Assembly: GCA_029237695.1 (NCBI GenBank)
Contig: JAQRGA010000120.1
Coordinates: 62,001 to 126,000, forward strand
Length of the DNA stretch: 64,000 nucleotides
Reading direction: 5' to 3'
Source of the DNA: Conchocele bisecta
Taxonomy: Eukaryota; Mollusca; Bivalvia; Lucinida; Thyasiridae
A program made the position numbers and the translations under genes. The notes beneath the pieces were generated by a model. The model was not told the origin of the DNA, did no database searches, and worked only from the letters and a program-made list of their open reading frames with translations. Shown piece by piece: positions 1 to 11,485 of the stretch (the first letter of the stretch is position 1; each line of letters starts with the position of its first letter).

Positions 1-1026
1 CATGGACCATAACTGTGAAGTTTGGCCACCATGGGCCAAGCGGTTCGTGTGAAGAAGAATTTTGAAATCTCTAATAAAAGAACAACCTTTTTACCTTTCG
101 GTGGCCATCTTGGATGACATGACCATCCAATTTCGACAAAAAATGTACAAGATCGATCGCCTCTTTGATACCTTTGATTTGATATGACCATATTCGGTCA
201 AAAATAAAATATGACCCCAATTTGACCTCACGGGCCACGCCCATTTTTGACCCCGGGGTCAACATTTTAACAACTTTGAAAGAGCATTGTACATCGATCA
301 TTCCTACCAAGTTTCGTCAAAATCCGGCCAGCGGTTCATGAGAAGAAGATTTTTTAAGAATTTATGCTATTTTTAGACGGTGGCCATCTTGGATTAACGA
401 GGACCTTCATTTTAACAAATCTGAAAAGGCTTCACCCATGGACCATAACTTTTAAGTTTGGCTACCATGGGCCAAGCGGCTCATGTGAAGAAGAATTTTG
501 AAATCTCTAATAAAAGAACAACCTTTTGACCTTTCGGCCGCCATCTTGGATGACATAACCATCCGATTTCGACAAAACATGCACCAGAGTGATCACCTCG
601 TTGATATCTTCGATTTGATATATGACATGACCATATTCGGTCAAAAATAAAATTAGACCCCAATTTGACCCCACGGGCCACGCCCATTTTTTACCCCGGG
701 GTCACCATTTTAACAACTTTGAAAGAGCATTGTACATCGATCATTCCTACCAAGTTTTGTCGAAATCCGGTTGGCGGTTCTTGAGAAGAAGATTTTTTAA
801 GAATTTGTGCTATTTTTAGATGGCGGCCATCTTGGATTACGTAATGATGTCATTTTAACAATTTTGTAATCCCCCTACCTAAGGACCATGAAGTTTGGTG
901 ACTATAGGCCCAATGGTTACCGAGGAGAAGACGTTTGAAAATGTTCACGGACGGACGGACGGATGCCGGAGGACGGACACATTGCGGTAACAATAGCTCA
1001 CATGAGCTTCGCTCAGGTGAGCTAAA
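1..1026 (+). repeat. Dispersed MITE-like repeat, copy A (5' end outside window)
   Basis: A non-coding dispersed repeat that recurs at 4184-5235 and 15866-16670. It contains an internal duplication of about 437 bp: the block starting at 1 (CATGGACCATAACTGTGAAG) returns near 437. Several GGCCATCTTGGAT stretches sit inside. It ends with an ACGG microsatellite (about 950-985) and the terminal sequence TCAGGTGAGCTAAAAA near 1013-1027. Copy B begins with a GC-rich palindrome plus CGCTCACCT, which is the inverted partner of that end, so a short terminal inverted repeat is likely. No protein is encoded. I infer a non-autonomous DNA element; its superfamily cannot be told from this copy. Confidence 0.6.
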
Positions 1027-1059
1027 AAGTTAGAACAAAACTTAGCAAATGCCCCAAAC

Positions 1060-1520
1060 AATCCAGATATATTAGACGAATTAAATGTTGAAAAAACTTA
1101 GTGAAATCATTAACGAGAAGATTAAAGGCATACTATTAAGATCAAAGGCTGAATGGGTTGAAGGGTCAGAAAAAACCAAAATATTTTATAAACTTGGAAA
1201 AGAAAAGAAGTGAAGCAAAAACAATTAAACAACTAATTATAAATGGGACATGGGAAAACAACCAAACTGATATCCTAAACCATGTACAACACTATTATAT
1301 GCATATTTATGAAGAAGATAATAATATAAATCACACTAACGACACATTTTTCAACTTCATTGACCACAAACTAAACAAAAACAAAAAACAGTCTTGTGAG
1401 GGTTACATTAATGAATATGAATGTGTAACAGCAATAAAGGAAATGAAAAACATGAAAAGCCCAGGATCAGATGGTCTAACTGCCGAATTTTACAAGCTAT
1501 ACTGGAATGACATAAACTAG
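1060..1520 (+). pseudogene. LINE (non-LTR) reverse transcriptase fragment
   Basis: An open stretch from 1158 to 1520, with degraded coding sequence upstream, resembles the region joining endonuclease and reverse transcriptase in L1-like non-LTR retrotransposons. It has a KYFINLEKKR motif followed by a low-complexity linker and then the start of RT block 1 (SPGSDGLTAEFYKLYW). The YADD-type catalytic motif and everything beyond are missing, because the fragment stops where the tandem array at 1528 begins. The 5' side is cut by the repeat ending at 1026. It is a dead fragment of about 150 codons. The N/K-rich, AT-rich codon use differs from neighbouring repeats. Confidence 0.7.
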
Positions 1521-1527
1521 AAAAAGT

Positions 1528-4183
1528 CGATGGCGCGCCATCGCAATATACCCACTTTCCCCAAATGCCAAGTCCGAAAGGGGTAATCCATGATGGAGGG
1601 TCGGATAAAAAATCCGAATTCACTTTGCGCATCAGCACATCAAAACGAAGCTACGAACCAAATATGAGACGCGTAGGTATTAAGGTGAAAAAGTTTTTCG
1701 AGTTACAAGGAAAAAATGGGAAATTCTGAGTCCGAAAGGGGGAGATAATCCATGATGGAGGGTCGGATGAAAAATCCGAATTCACTTGGCGCATGTGCAC
1801 ATGATAACGAAGCTACATAGCAAATATGAGGCGCGTAGGTATGAAGGTGAAAAAGTTTTTCGAGTTACAAGGAAAAAATGGGAAATTCTGAGTCCGAAAG
1901 GGGGAGATAATCCATGATGGAGGGTCGGATGAAAAATCCGAATTTACTTTGCGCATCTGCACATGATAACGAATCTACATAGCAAATATGAGGCGCGTAG
2001 GTTGAAGGTGAAAAAGTTTTTGATTACAAGAATGGAAATTCTGAGTCGAAGGGGGAGATTATCCATAATGGAGGGTCGGATCAAAAATCCGAATTCACTT
2101 TGCGCTCTGACATGTAACAAGCTACATAGCAAATATGAGCGTAGGTATGAAGGTGAAAAAGTTTTTCGTTACAAGGAATGGGAAATTCTGAGTCCGAAAG
2201 GAGATAATCCATAAGGAGGGTCGGATGAAAAATCCGAATTCACTTTGCGCATCTGCACATGATAACGAAGCTACATAGCAAATATGAGGCAAATATTTTG
2301 AGCGTAGGTATGTATGGTGAAAAAGTTTTTCGAGTTACAAGGACATAAAAAGGGAAATCTGAGTCCGAAAGACGGGGGAGATAATCCATAATGGAGGGTC
2401 GGATCAAAAATCCGAATTCACTTTGCGCATCTGCACATGATAACGAAGCTACATAGCAAATATGAGGCGCGTAGGTATGAAGGTGAAAAGTTTTTCGATG
2501 TTACAAGGAAAAAAATGGGAAATTCTGAGTCCGAAAGGGGGAGATAATCCATAATGGAGGGTCGGGATGAAAATCCGAATCATGCGCATCTGCACATTTG
2601 AGTAACGAGTATAGCAAATATGAGCGTGGTATGAAGGTTGAAAAAGTTTTTCGAGTTACAAGGAAATGGATTCTGAGTCCGGGGGAGAGATATCCCGGGG
2701 GTCGGATCAAAAAATCCGATTACTTTGCGCATCTGCACATGATAACGAGCTACATAGCAAATATAGGCGCGTAGGTATGAAGGTGAAAAAGTTTTTCGAG
2801 TTACAAGGAAAAAATGGGGAAATTCTGAGTCCGAAAGGGGAAAGGGGAAGATAATCCATAATGGAGGGTCGGATCAAAAATCGAATTCACTTTGCGCATC
2901 TGACATGATAACGAAGCTACATAGCAAATATGAGGGGCGCGTAGGTATGAAGGTGAAAAAGTTTTTTTCGAGTTACAAGGAAAAAATGGGAAATTCTGAG
3001 TCCGAAAGGGGGAGATAATCCATGATGGAGGGTCGGATGAAAAGTCCGAATTCACTTTGCGCATTTGCACATGATAACGAAGCTACATAGCAAATATGAG
3101 GCGCGTAGGTATGAAGGTGAAAAAGTTTTTCGAGTTACAAGGAAAAAATTGGAAATTCTGAGTCCGAAAGGGGGAGGTAATCGATGATGGAGGGTCGGAT
3201 CAAAAATGGGAATTCACTTTGCGCATGTGCACATGATAACGAAGCTACATAGCAAATATGAGGCGCGTAGGTATGAAGGTGAAAAAGTTTTTCGAGTTAC
3301 AAGGAAAAAATGGGAAATTGTGAGTCCGAAAGGGGGAGATAATCCATGATGGAGGGTCGGATGAAAAATCCGAATTTACTTTGCGCATCTGCACATGATA
3401 ACGAATCTACATAGCAAATATGAGGCGCGTAGGTATGAAGGTGAAAAAGTTTTTCGAGTTACAAGGAAAAAATGGGAAATTCTGAGTCCGAAAGGGGGAG
3501 ATAATCCATAATGGAGGGTCGGATCAAAAATCCGAATTCATTTGCGCTCTGCACTGTAACGAAGCTACATAGAAATATGAGGCGCGTAGGATGAAGTAAA
3601 AAGTTTTTCGGTTACAAGGAAAAAAGGGAAAATTCGGAGTGGGGGGAGATAACCTGATGGAGGGTCGGATGAGAATTCACTTTGCGCATCTGCACATGAT
3701 AACGAAGCTACATAGCAAATGATGGAGGCGCGTAGGTATGAAGGTGAAAAAAGTTTTTCGAGTTACAAGGAAAAAATGGGAAATTCTGAGTCCGAAAGGG
3801 GGAGATAATCCATAATGGAGGGTCGGATCAAAAATCCGAATTCACTTTGCGCATCTGCACATGATAACGAAGCTACATAGCAAATATGAGGCGCGTAGGT
3901 ATGAAGGTGAGTTTTTCGAGTTACAAGGAAAAAATGGGAAATTCTGAGTCCGAAAGGGGGAGATAATCCATGATGGAGGGTCGGATCAAAAATCCGAATT
4001 CACTTTGCGCATCTGCACATGATAACGAAGCTACATACCAAATATCAGGCGCGTAGGTATGAAGGTGAAAAAGTTTTTCGAGTTACAAGAAACGTGACGG
4101 ACGGACGGACCGGACGTACGGACGGACGGACACCCGTGACGAAAACAATATACCCATTTTTTTTTTACAAAAAAGTGGGTATA
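1528..4183. repeat. Tandem-core repeat element, ~158-bp unit, ~16 copies
   Basis: About 16 head-to-tail copies of a unit that includes GCGCGTAGGTATGAAGGTGA, GAGTCCGAAAGGGGGAGATA and GGAGGGTCGGATCAAAAATC. Units are about 157-160 bp where intact. The array opens with a perfect 16-bp palindrome (CGATGGCGCGCCATCG, 1528-1543) followed by ATATACCCACTTT. It closes with an ACGG microsatellite (4097-4135) and ATATACCCATT...AAAGTGGGTAT, so both ends carry the same ATACCCA terminal motif. Copies at about 2000-2220, 2560-2720 and 3540-3680 carry many small deletions while their neighbours are clean. Core-repeat elements of this style are known in bivalves (pearl/CvA type); assignment to that class is inference. 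Confidence 0.8.
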
Positions 4184-5235
4184 ACAAGAGGCCCAAATGG
4201 GCCGGCCTGTATCGCTCACCTAAAAGCCTCCATAGTGGCCATCTTGATTTCACAAAGACTCTTCACTTACAACTTCAAATGTTCCACAGAATTTGTTGGT
4301 ACCTTCTGATCTAACATATATTGCGAATGTGCATGTGATTTACTGCTATACCTTCAATTTGATATATAAAATGACCATATTCAGTCAAAAATAAAATTTG
4401 ACCCCGATTTGACCCCACGGGCCACGCCCATTTTTGACCCCGGGGTCACCATTTTAACAAATTTGAAAGAGCATTGTACATCGATCATTACTACCAAGTT
4501 TCGTCGAAATCCGGCTAGAGGTTTATGAGAAGAAGATTTTTTAAGAATTTATGCTATTTTTAGACGGCGGCCATCTTGGATTAGCGATGACCTCCATTTT
4601 AACAAATCTGAAAAGGCTTCACCCATGGACCATAACTTTTAAGTTTGGCTACCATGGGCTAAGCGGTTCATGTGAAGATGAATTTTGAAATCTCTAATAA
4701 AAGAATGACCTTTTGACATTTCGGCGGCCATCTTGGATGACATAACCATCCGATTTTGACAAAAAATGCACCAGAGTGATCACCTCATTGATACCTTCAA
4801 TTTGATATATGACTTGACCATATTCAGTAATAAATAAAATTTGACCCCAATTTGACCCCACGGGCCACGCCCATTTTGACCCCGGGGTCACCATTTTAAC
4901 AACTTTGAAAGCGCATTGTACATCGATCATTCCTACCAAGTTTTGTCGAAATCCGGCTGGCGGTTCTTGAGAAGAAGATTTTTGAAGAATTTGTGCTATT
5001 TTTAGATGGCAGCCATCTTGGATTACGTAATGACGTCATTTTAACAATTTTGTAATCCCCCTACCTAAGGACCATGACCATGAAGTTTGGTGACTATAGG
5101 CCCAATGGTTAACGAGGAGAAGACGTTTGAAAATGTTCACGGACGACGGACGGACGACGACGGACGACGACGGACGACGGACGGACGACGGACGGACGGA
5201 CACATTGCGGTAACAATAGCTCACATGAGCTAGAG
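4184..5235 (+). repeat. Dispersed MITE-like repeat, copy B (near complete)
   Basis: This copy starts with ACAAGAGGCCCAAATGGGCC, a GC palindrome, followed by ATCGCTCACCT. It ends after an ACG/ACGG microsatellite (5139-5202) with GCGGTAACAATAGCTCACATGAGC. The internal sequence matches copy A closely, including the 'GACCCCACGGGCCACGCCCA' block at about 4415 and 4855, so the internal ~440-bp duplication is present here too. No coding capacity. It lies directly downstream of the ~158-bp array with no unique DNA between them. Confidence 0.65.
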
Positions 5236-5645
5236 GGTGACGAGTTGAGTGAAAGACTAGAAAGAGGTGAGTCGAGCATACGACTAGAAAGAGCTGAGTT
5301 GAGTTAACAACTAGGATGTGCATCAAGTGGACAACTAGAAAGATCTGAGTTGAGTTAACAACTCGAATGCGAGTCGAGCGTACCGACTGGCGAATCGAGC
5401 GTACCGACTACAAAGAGGTGAGTCGTCGAAATTAGTCGAGCGTACCGACTGGCGAGTCGAGCGTACCGACTATAATGAGGAAAGTGGTGCAGGGTAGTCG
5501 AGCGTAACCGACTGGCGAGTCGAGCGTACTCGGACTATAGAGAGGTGGGTCGTCCAGGGCAGTCGAGTGTACCGACTGGCGAGCCGATAATGAGGTGAGA
5601 CGAGCGTACAGAATGCTGTGTCGAGTGTACGTACTGGGACGAGTC
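5236..5645. repeat. Degenerate minisatellite, GAGTCGAGCGTACCGACTGG type
   Basis: Degenerate short tandem units, mostly 20-40 bp, built around GAGTCGAGCGTACCGACT and GAGTTGAGTTAACAACT. The units contain the palindromic core AGTCGN...CGACT, so single strands could form small stems. It separates the dispersed repeat copy B from the DIRS-order retrotransposon. No gene. Confidence 0.6.
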
Positions 5646-5960
5646 GCTTCAGGCGAGTGAATGATGTATCAACAAGTCTGGCAAATGTTTCAACTGATGC
5701 CGCACATAAATGTACGTATGAATTAATTTATCGAAAAGGGGGCAAAATAGTCCAAAACGAATTGATATTGTTAAACTAAAAATAGCAATGAGTGCCCGCA
5801 AGAGGAGAAATTAATCAGGTATGCGTGTACTCATAACAAACTTAATTAATAGTTTGTACCCAACAAGAACATGTAGACAAATATGACATCTGTGTGTAAC
5901 CTGCTGTTAAATAAAGTGCACGAACTATCACATCCACAGTATTGTTTACCTTGTACGAAG

Positions 5961-6895
5961 TCAATGACACATCCGGGCCTGTGCATCTTGTATAGCACTG
6001 CGTGCAACTCTGATGTACCTGGTATAGCATGATGAAGACCATCGACCGAGAGTTTGTATGATGTGATCTTCAATGTTACATGTAGCTTCTGCTGCACTGC
6101 TTGCAGCACCAATCCGAAATGAATGGCCACTATTTTTATTCTCGTCATAACCGAGTCTGCATAAAATTTGCTTCACATAATAAAGAAACTTTGTCCTAGT
6201 GAACGGTTTGCCATCCACATCTATGAATAGTGGCGAGATATCATAACAAAACGCAGTAGATGTAAGCTGCTCTCTGCGTAGACACAAATAATGTTCCATC
6301 AAATACACTGGACAGCAATTAATGGAGTTATTTCTGTATATCGGTATATCAACGCCTACACTGAACGGATCAGTACTGGAAGTAGGTAGCGTAAGACAAA
6401 ACATAACATAGAATGATCTGTCAAGAATGACACATCCTGACATTTCAAATATGAATAAACATCATAATTCCGAGCTTTAACAGTGAACTCACCGCAGAGA
6501 AGAAAGCCAAAAGAGGCTAATGAACACATACATTGTATTTTAAACGTCAAATCTAAGTTTGGGGTAAAAACTCCCGCATGTAATAAGTCGCACATCTGCT
6601 TCAGAATTGAAAAAGTTATAGGCAGTTTCAACCTCGTCTTCGCACCTTGACTACGTTTAACACCACGTAGAACACATTGTAGTCTATCCATGGAAGACAT
6701 AGGATTGCTCATGCCTGCTTGCAGATAGTGAAAACGAATACCTGCCAGATATAGTTTAATAGTAGCCAGCTGCAGCTGCAGTGACTTGTAAAAGAATGTC
6801 ACAAAATAAATGAGAACATCCTCCGTTAGAATGGGTAACGTACCTGGACGCGTAATACAACCCGACATTGTTAGAAACTGCGTGAAACACTGCAT
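5961..6895 (-). pseudogene. DIRS-order tyrosine recombinase, frameshifted
   Basis: Two overlapping frames (6895-6356, then 6443-5961) together cover a tyrosine recombinase, the enzyme that circularises and inserts DIRS-order cDNA. The C-terminal part has the HxxR box (GHSFRIGAASS), the LGRWSS box and the nucleophile region CYTRYIR. The N-terminal part shows the helix-rich core domain and an FGFLLCGEFT box. In this family that box normally reads FGFLRxGE, with the first catalytic arginine; here it is leucine at residue 133 of the first frame. So beyond the frameshift near 6356-6443 a key residue is missing. The RT gene ends about 70 bp upstream. Confidence 0.8.
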
Positions 6896-6967
6896 GCCTG
6901 TCTGATAGGCTGATTTAGTATTTGGAGCAATAGATGCTGATATAGATTTGTGACTTCCCGGTCTAAT

Positions 6968-8573
6968 TCAGCTACAGCTTGGAACAGTGTCTGCCTCTGG
7001 TGCAAGACGTCTGAACTGCAACATGTTAAAACGTGCTAACGCGTCAGCAATAACATTTGATTTACCGGCTATATGTCTTGCGATAATAACAAACTGACCT
7101 TTTGCCGCACACCAGATCAACCTACGAACAAACTTTTGAATGAATGGAATCTTAGGTCGACCCTTATTGATGATGTCCACAGTAGCTGAATTGTCACAAT
7201 TCACCACAATTCTCTTGTTTGTCCATTTCTCACCCCACAGCACGGCTGCCATGACTATCAGATAGAGTTCATACAGAGCCATAGATGCCACGACTTCTGA
7301 TGAAATAAAAGCAGGAAATTCCCCTTGAAACCACTTCCCACAATAATACCCTGCATATGCTCGAGGTGTAGCATCCGTGAAAAACTGCATATCATCAGCC
7401 ATTGTAAGTTCATCATTCATGAACATTGAAATACCGTTCCATTCATGAAGAAATTTAGACCACATACTACTGTCTAATCTACAGTCTGTCGTGATTTTAA
7501 CATAATGGTGCAATTTACTGACAGAAGAAGACAGCGATATCAAGTATGACACAAATACACGACCTGGATAAATCACCCGGCATGCAAAATTGAGATGTCC
7601 TAGAAGGCTTAATAATTCCCTCTTTGTACACGATTTCCTTTTTGAGAATGTTTGTAACAAATTCGAGATTCTATGCACTTTCTCTAGTGGCAACCGTGCC
7701 TCCATCTTCACACTGTCTAATATAATTCCTAAGTACTCAATAACCGTAACTGGCCCCATAGTTTTTGTGGGTGATAACGGTATACCAAGTTTCTCAAATA
7801 CCAACCGCAAAATATACATAGTATGATCGGCATGATCGGATGGAGAATTGATCGTGAGAAAATCGTCCAGTAAATGTAAACAATGACTGATTTCATAATT
7901 GTTTTGCAGGATCCAACAAATAACTTGAGACAAACAATCAAAAATTTTAGGACTAGATCGACTGCCAAATACTAATCTGGTGTAGAAGTAATATTTATCG
8001 TTCCACTTGATACCATGAAAGGGCCACAAGTCCCTCTTGACAGGAACCTGTTTAAAGGCATCTTGAATGTCAGCTTTACAATATCTACTCCCCTTTCCCA
8101 ATCGCTGAGTTATTCTAATCGCATGGTCAATGGTGACATATGTCAAAGAGTATTTGTCCCTATCAATAAGGTCATTTGAACTGGGATGTAATAAATTGAG
8201 GTGCTGAGAAGTCCACAATTAACCTCTTTTTCCCAGAGTTCTTCCCCTCAGCAATGCCAATTGGGCTGATACGATAATGTGAATATGGAATGCTATCAAA
8301 AGGGCCGATCAAATATCCTTTAACTAATTCTGACTGAATCAACTGTGAAGTAATGTCAGGCTGTTTAATTGCAGATAACAAGTTTTTACACTCATACGGT
8401 AATGCAGGTAAATGCTTAAAACCAGTCTCAAATTCCTCTGAAAATCCGTCTATTAAATAGTTAGTTAAGTTCTTACCCGGATGATGCTGCAACTCAAAAC
8501 TCAATTTTATAGGCACTATCTGAGGCTCGGTATTTTCTGTCCCTGGCCCCGCCAGTTTTTTGAATTCTGACAA
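6968..8573 (-). pseudogene. DIRS-order pol: reverse transcriptase-RNase H, one frameshift
   Basis: The N-terminal part (8573-8172) holds the conserved entry region with KGYLIGPFDSIP and RLIVDFSAP. The larger part (8218-6968, 416 codons) holds the palm with KADIQDAFKQVPV and the catalytic box LLDDFLTI (DD in place of the usual YMDD). An RNase H-like domain follows with FTDATPRAYAG, ALYELY, VNCDNSATVDI and HIAGKSNVIADALAR, giving a plausible D-E-D-D set. The frames join near 8172-8218, where one base is gained or lost. The N-terminus overlaps the gag frame by 58 bp, a common layout where pol is made by frameshift or reinitiation. Confidence 0.85.
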
Positions 8574-10030
8574 TTGATTTTAGAGTGATCACTCTGTTTA
8601 CATACTAAACACAAATGCACATGTCTGCATTGAGACGCATGGCAACCACGCATAGTGTTAAAATTGTTACAAATCTCGTTTCCATTGTGAATCACTCGTG
8701 TGCGACCCAAAAGATCTTTGGTGGAATTTGCACGGTTGGCAAAACTACCAGCAATCGTGGTAACTCTACTGGCCTTATTGTATGGTTCCATTGTACTACC
8801 AGAGACAGCATAGGTTTGTGACGGACAGAACTGCGACATGTGCAGTGTGCTACCACACTCGGAGCAACAATTAGCCTTGTAATTTGAAAATATGGAACAA
8901 AACAACCTATTATTCCTAACTGACCAGTCTATTTTCACGCCATGGAAGCGGAGATGTGCCGCAGCCTGTGCCAAGGAAGATTTGTGGTACTCATAAAAGC
9001 CACGACCCCCATACCTGGATGCCATGTCAATTATATCACGCTCATACAGATCTAATTCAGGTCGCCTATTAGGATGCACCTGGCACATGTTTTTATAGAC
9101 AGCGAATGCCTGAATGAATTGTGGCAAACTTAATTCTGTGCGAACGTCCGGTTTCTGGTTACCACCGGGTACCGAGTCCGACTGACAATTGTAATAAGGT
9201 ATCAACAACGAGGCCAAAATCCCGTCTTTACCTTCCTGAATGTTTCGTTTGACACTAGGATGAACTGTTTCCACGAAAGGCAATGCCTCAGTAGTGTACC
9301 CGTATGTGGACCGAGCATTTTCTAAGTTTATGGAACTGACATTGTTGTTGTTGTTAGTACTGTTCGTGTATAAGCTACCTTCCACGAATGACGCACCTGC
9401 TAACACTGGCTGGCCAGACACGGATGGTAACTCAGGTGCGACATGAGAATGAATGTGAGCGGATGTCGAATTAGTTTGCACATTTTGCTGTATAAGTATA
9501 TCCATGTTATCGGTAAGTTTCGCGACGGTCTGCTGTAAAGCAGACACACTGGCATGCAGATCTGCGATGTTGTTGTCGCCCGGAGATTCCCAAAGTCTAG
9601 TTTGGATTTCACTGCGCTGTACTGTGTGCGATTGCGCATGCTCAGATAAAGCGACACCGCGACCATGGTTACTGCCTCTGTGCGATGTCTGCACAACCGA
9701 CTGCGCAATGACGTCATCTGTTGATATAACCGCAGCGAGCTGGTTAGAGGTTATGGCTGTTGATATAACCGCACTGCTTGTTGATCTTGAATTTGATGTC
9801 GCCGACCGATATAGGTGAACTAAACGACATTTTTTCTGTCGAAGGCCTGGGGATATTGCCAGTTGCCGTAGTTCAGATTTTAACTTCTGCACGCTCCAGT
9901 TTTCGGGAAGTGACATGTCGTAAGATGGATCTACCTCCGCCGAGATATTAGATTGCGGAATCTCAACCCGATCCAATGCCACGTCCGCAGATTTGCGCTT
10001 CCGACTGTTCGAACTGGCTCGCACATCCAT
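8516..10030 (-). CDS. DIRS-order gag-like protein with SAP-like and Cys-rich ends
   Basis: Intact reading frame of about 504 codons from the ATG at 10030. The N-terminus is basic (SNSRKRK) and followed by a SAP-like helix-turn-helix (NWSVQKLKSELRQLAISPG), a putative DNA-binding element. A Ser/Thr/Asn-rich middle leads to a helical region (about residues 270-370) likely to be the capsid-like core. The C-terminus has a C-x2-C...H...C knuckle (CCSECGSTLHMSQFC) and then a CCCH-like plus C-x2-C cluster (CRHVHLCLVCKQSDH), fitting nucleic-acid binding. It is the only full-length frame of this element. Function in packaging or transport of cDNA is inferred from position. Confidence 0.7.
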   Translation of the reverse strand: MDVRASSNSRKRKSADVALDRVEIPQSNISAEVDPSYDMSLPENWSVQKLKSELRQLAISPGLRQKKCRLVHLYRSATSNSRSTSSAVISTAITSNQLAAVISTDDVIAQSVVQTSHRGSNHGRGVALSEHAQSHTVQRSEIQTRLWESPGDNNIADLHASVSALQQTVAKLTDNMDILIQQNVQTNSTSAHIHSHVAPELPSVSGQPVLAGASFVEGSLYTNSTNNNNNVSSINLENARSTYGYTTEALPFVETVHPSVKRNIQEGKDGILASLLIPYYNCQSDSVPGGNQKPDVRTELSLPQFIQAFAVYKNMCQVHPNRRPELDLYERDIIDMASRYGGRGFYEYHKSSLAQAAAHLRFHGVKIDWSVRNNRLFCSIFSNYKANCCSECGSTLHMSQFCPSQTYAVSGSTMEPYNKASRVTTIAGSFANRANSTKDLLGRTRVIHNGNEICNNFNTMRGCHASQCRHVHLCLVCKQSDHSKINCQNSKNWRGQGQKIPSLR

Positions 10031-10080
10031 TTTTGTCAAATTTTACACACTTGGTTCCAATTAAATGCGTGAAATGTTGC

Positions 10081-10182
10081 AACAAAGGAATTAGGCGGTG
10101 GGCCAGGAAGGCTCACCATGCACCCCCCCCCCTTGGCAGAGCCAGATGGGTATCAAAATGTCCGTAAAGATGCCCCGAGTCA
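10081..10182. other. Short spacer with C10 tract
   Basis: About 100 bp between the DIRS-order element and the next dispersed repeat. It has a run of C at 10123-10132 and no gene. Confidence 0.5.
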
Positions 10183-10657
10183 GTGAGTGAGTGAATAGGG
10201 TTTAACGTCCGCTTTTCTGACATAGAGGTACAAGCCTCAGGGAGTCTACACGCAGACGGGTCAACGGGGTCGTGTCCCATATCCACCTGTCCGAGGGGGT
10301 AAATCCCAACTTCAGAATTCAATATTTACAATCAAAATATATATTCAGTCCTGAAATTAGAACAACCTGATCTGGTGCCAGGCCCTCGCCACACCAGCAT
10401 CATTTATCCCATCCCCTAAAAGTAATAGGATTATCGCTAATCTTACTTTTATATATGGGGCATAGCCTGACTCAACTCTCACATACCAGAAAGCCAAAAA
10501 TGTACATGAGGGCCAAATCCGGTATAGTGGGTTTCGGAAAGTATGAACCCAATCGTTCAGCCAGTTTAGTCGCCTTTTACGACAAGCAATGGCTACTGCA
10601 GCACTATTCTCAGGATCAGTTGATCCCGCCCCGGTGCCTGCACGGGGCGTCAGAAAA
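10183..10657 (+). repeat. GTTTAACGTC dispersed repeat, copy 1
   Basis: A ~470-bp repeat that recurs nearly identically at 39469-39938 and as diverged relatives at 26985-27845 and 31065-31461. It starts with GAGTGAGTGAATAGGGTTTAAC and ends with the stem-loop CCCCGGTGCCTGCACGGGG. A possible 5-bp target duplication GTCAG lies just outside each end (before TGAGTGAGTG and after CACGGGGC). No reading frame of note. The diverged relative at 31 kb has a 16-bp target duplication, which points to retroposition (SINE-like), but no Pol III boxes are obvious here, so the class is open. Confidence 0.7.
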
Positions 10658-11485
10658 AAATTATTTCAATTGCATAAGTTGGGACTCACTATGCCTAATT
10701 TGCATAAATCCAAGATGGCTGCCTTCGAAAAATGAAAATATGGCTATTGGCAATATATTCTGTTATGCATGAGATTTTATTGAGGTTTCCACATCCAAAT
10801 AGTTATTTCAATGCAGGATGACTCAGATGCTTCCAATGCCGTACTACTAAAATGCAAAAGAGGCATGTATATATTCAAAATGGCCGCCAATTTTAAAAAT
10901 TTGCTGTCTTTTTTAGTTTTTTAAATAACTTTTGTGGACGTTTTCGAGACTTTAGTTCATAACTGAAGACACATGCTCTGTTATGTTCTAGCATACACCT
11001 GCATATTTAATAAACAGTTCTTCTGCTGCAGAAACTGGAACTCAATATGCCTAATTTGCATAAAACAAGATGGCTGCCATCGAAGAATGAAAATATGGCT
11101 ATTGGCTATATATTCTGTTATACGCGGGATTTTGATGAGGTTTCCACATCCAAATAGTTATTTTAAGGCAGGATGACTCGGATGCTTCCAATGATGTACT
11201 ACTAAAATGTAAAAGAGGCATGTATATATTCAAAATGGCCGCCAATTTAAGTGGTTTGCTGTCTTTTTTAGTTTTTTAAATAACTTTTGTGGATGCTTTA
11301 GAGATTTTAGTTTACAAATCAAGACACATGCTCTGTCACGTTCTAGTATACACTTGGTTATTTAATAGACAATACTTCTGTATTTACTGTTATAACTCGA
11401 CATATGGTATCATGTTAGTATTGTTTAATTATCACATTCCAATCAATCTACTTCTGCTGACAGTACTAATGGACATAATCTGCAT
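10658..11485 (+). repeat. TE1 left inverted repeat (two tandem sub-units)
   Basis: Two direct copies of a ~380-bp block, each with CCTAATTTGCATAAA, ATTCAAAATGGCCGCCAATTT and TTTTTTAGTTTTTTAAATAAC; the second continues to 11485. Its last bases, TAATGGACATAATCTGCAT (11467-11485), overlap the final codons of the minus-strand gene. Confidence 0.7.

Larger units (their letters stand above)
5646..10080 (-). mobile_element. DIRS-order (tyrosine recombinase) retrotransposon, decayed
   Basis: Three protein blocks on the minus strand come in the order gag, RT-RNase H, tyrosine recombinase. That order defines DIRS-order elements (DIRS1/Ngaro types), which lack a DDE integrase. I could not identify the split direct or inverted terminal repeats, so the outer limits are approximate. 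The left flank (5646-5960) and right flank (10040-10080) are AT-rich and non-coding. Both pol and the recombinase need frameshifts to read through, so the copy is inactive unless the frameshifts are assembly errors. Confidence 0.8.

Noticed and set aside
1528..4095. CRISPR-like array
   Set aside because: Units are contiguous ~158-bp repeats without unique spacers, in an animal genome context.
1408..4309. Several 60-120-codon frames in the ~158-bp array
   Set aside because: Same peptide fragments recur with the repeat unit on both strands; explained by the tandem repeat.
30..5300. ACGG/GACGGACGG runs as a structural or telomeric repeat
   Set aside because: The runs are short and always sit near the 3' end of dispersed elements, so they are part of those elements.
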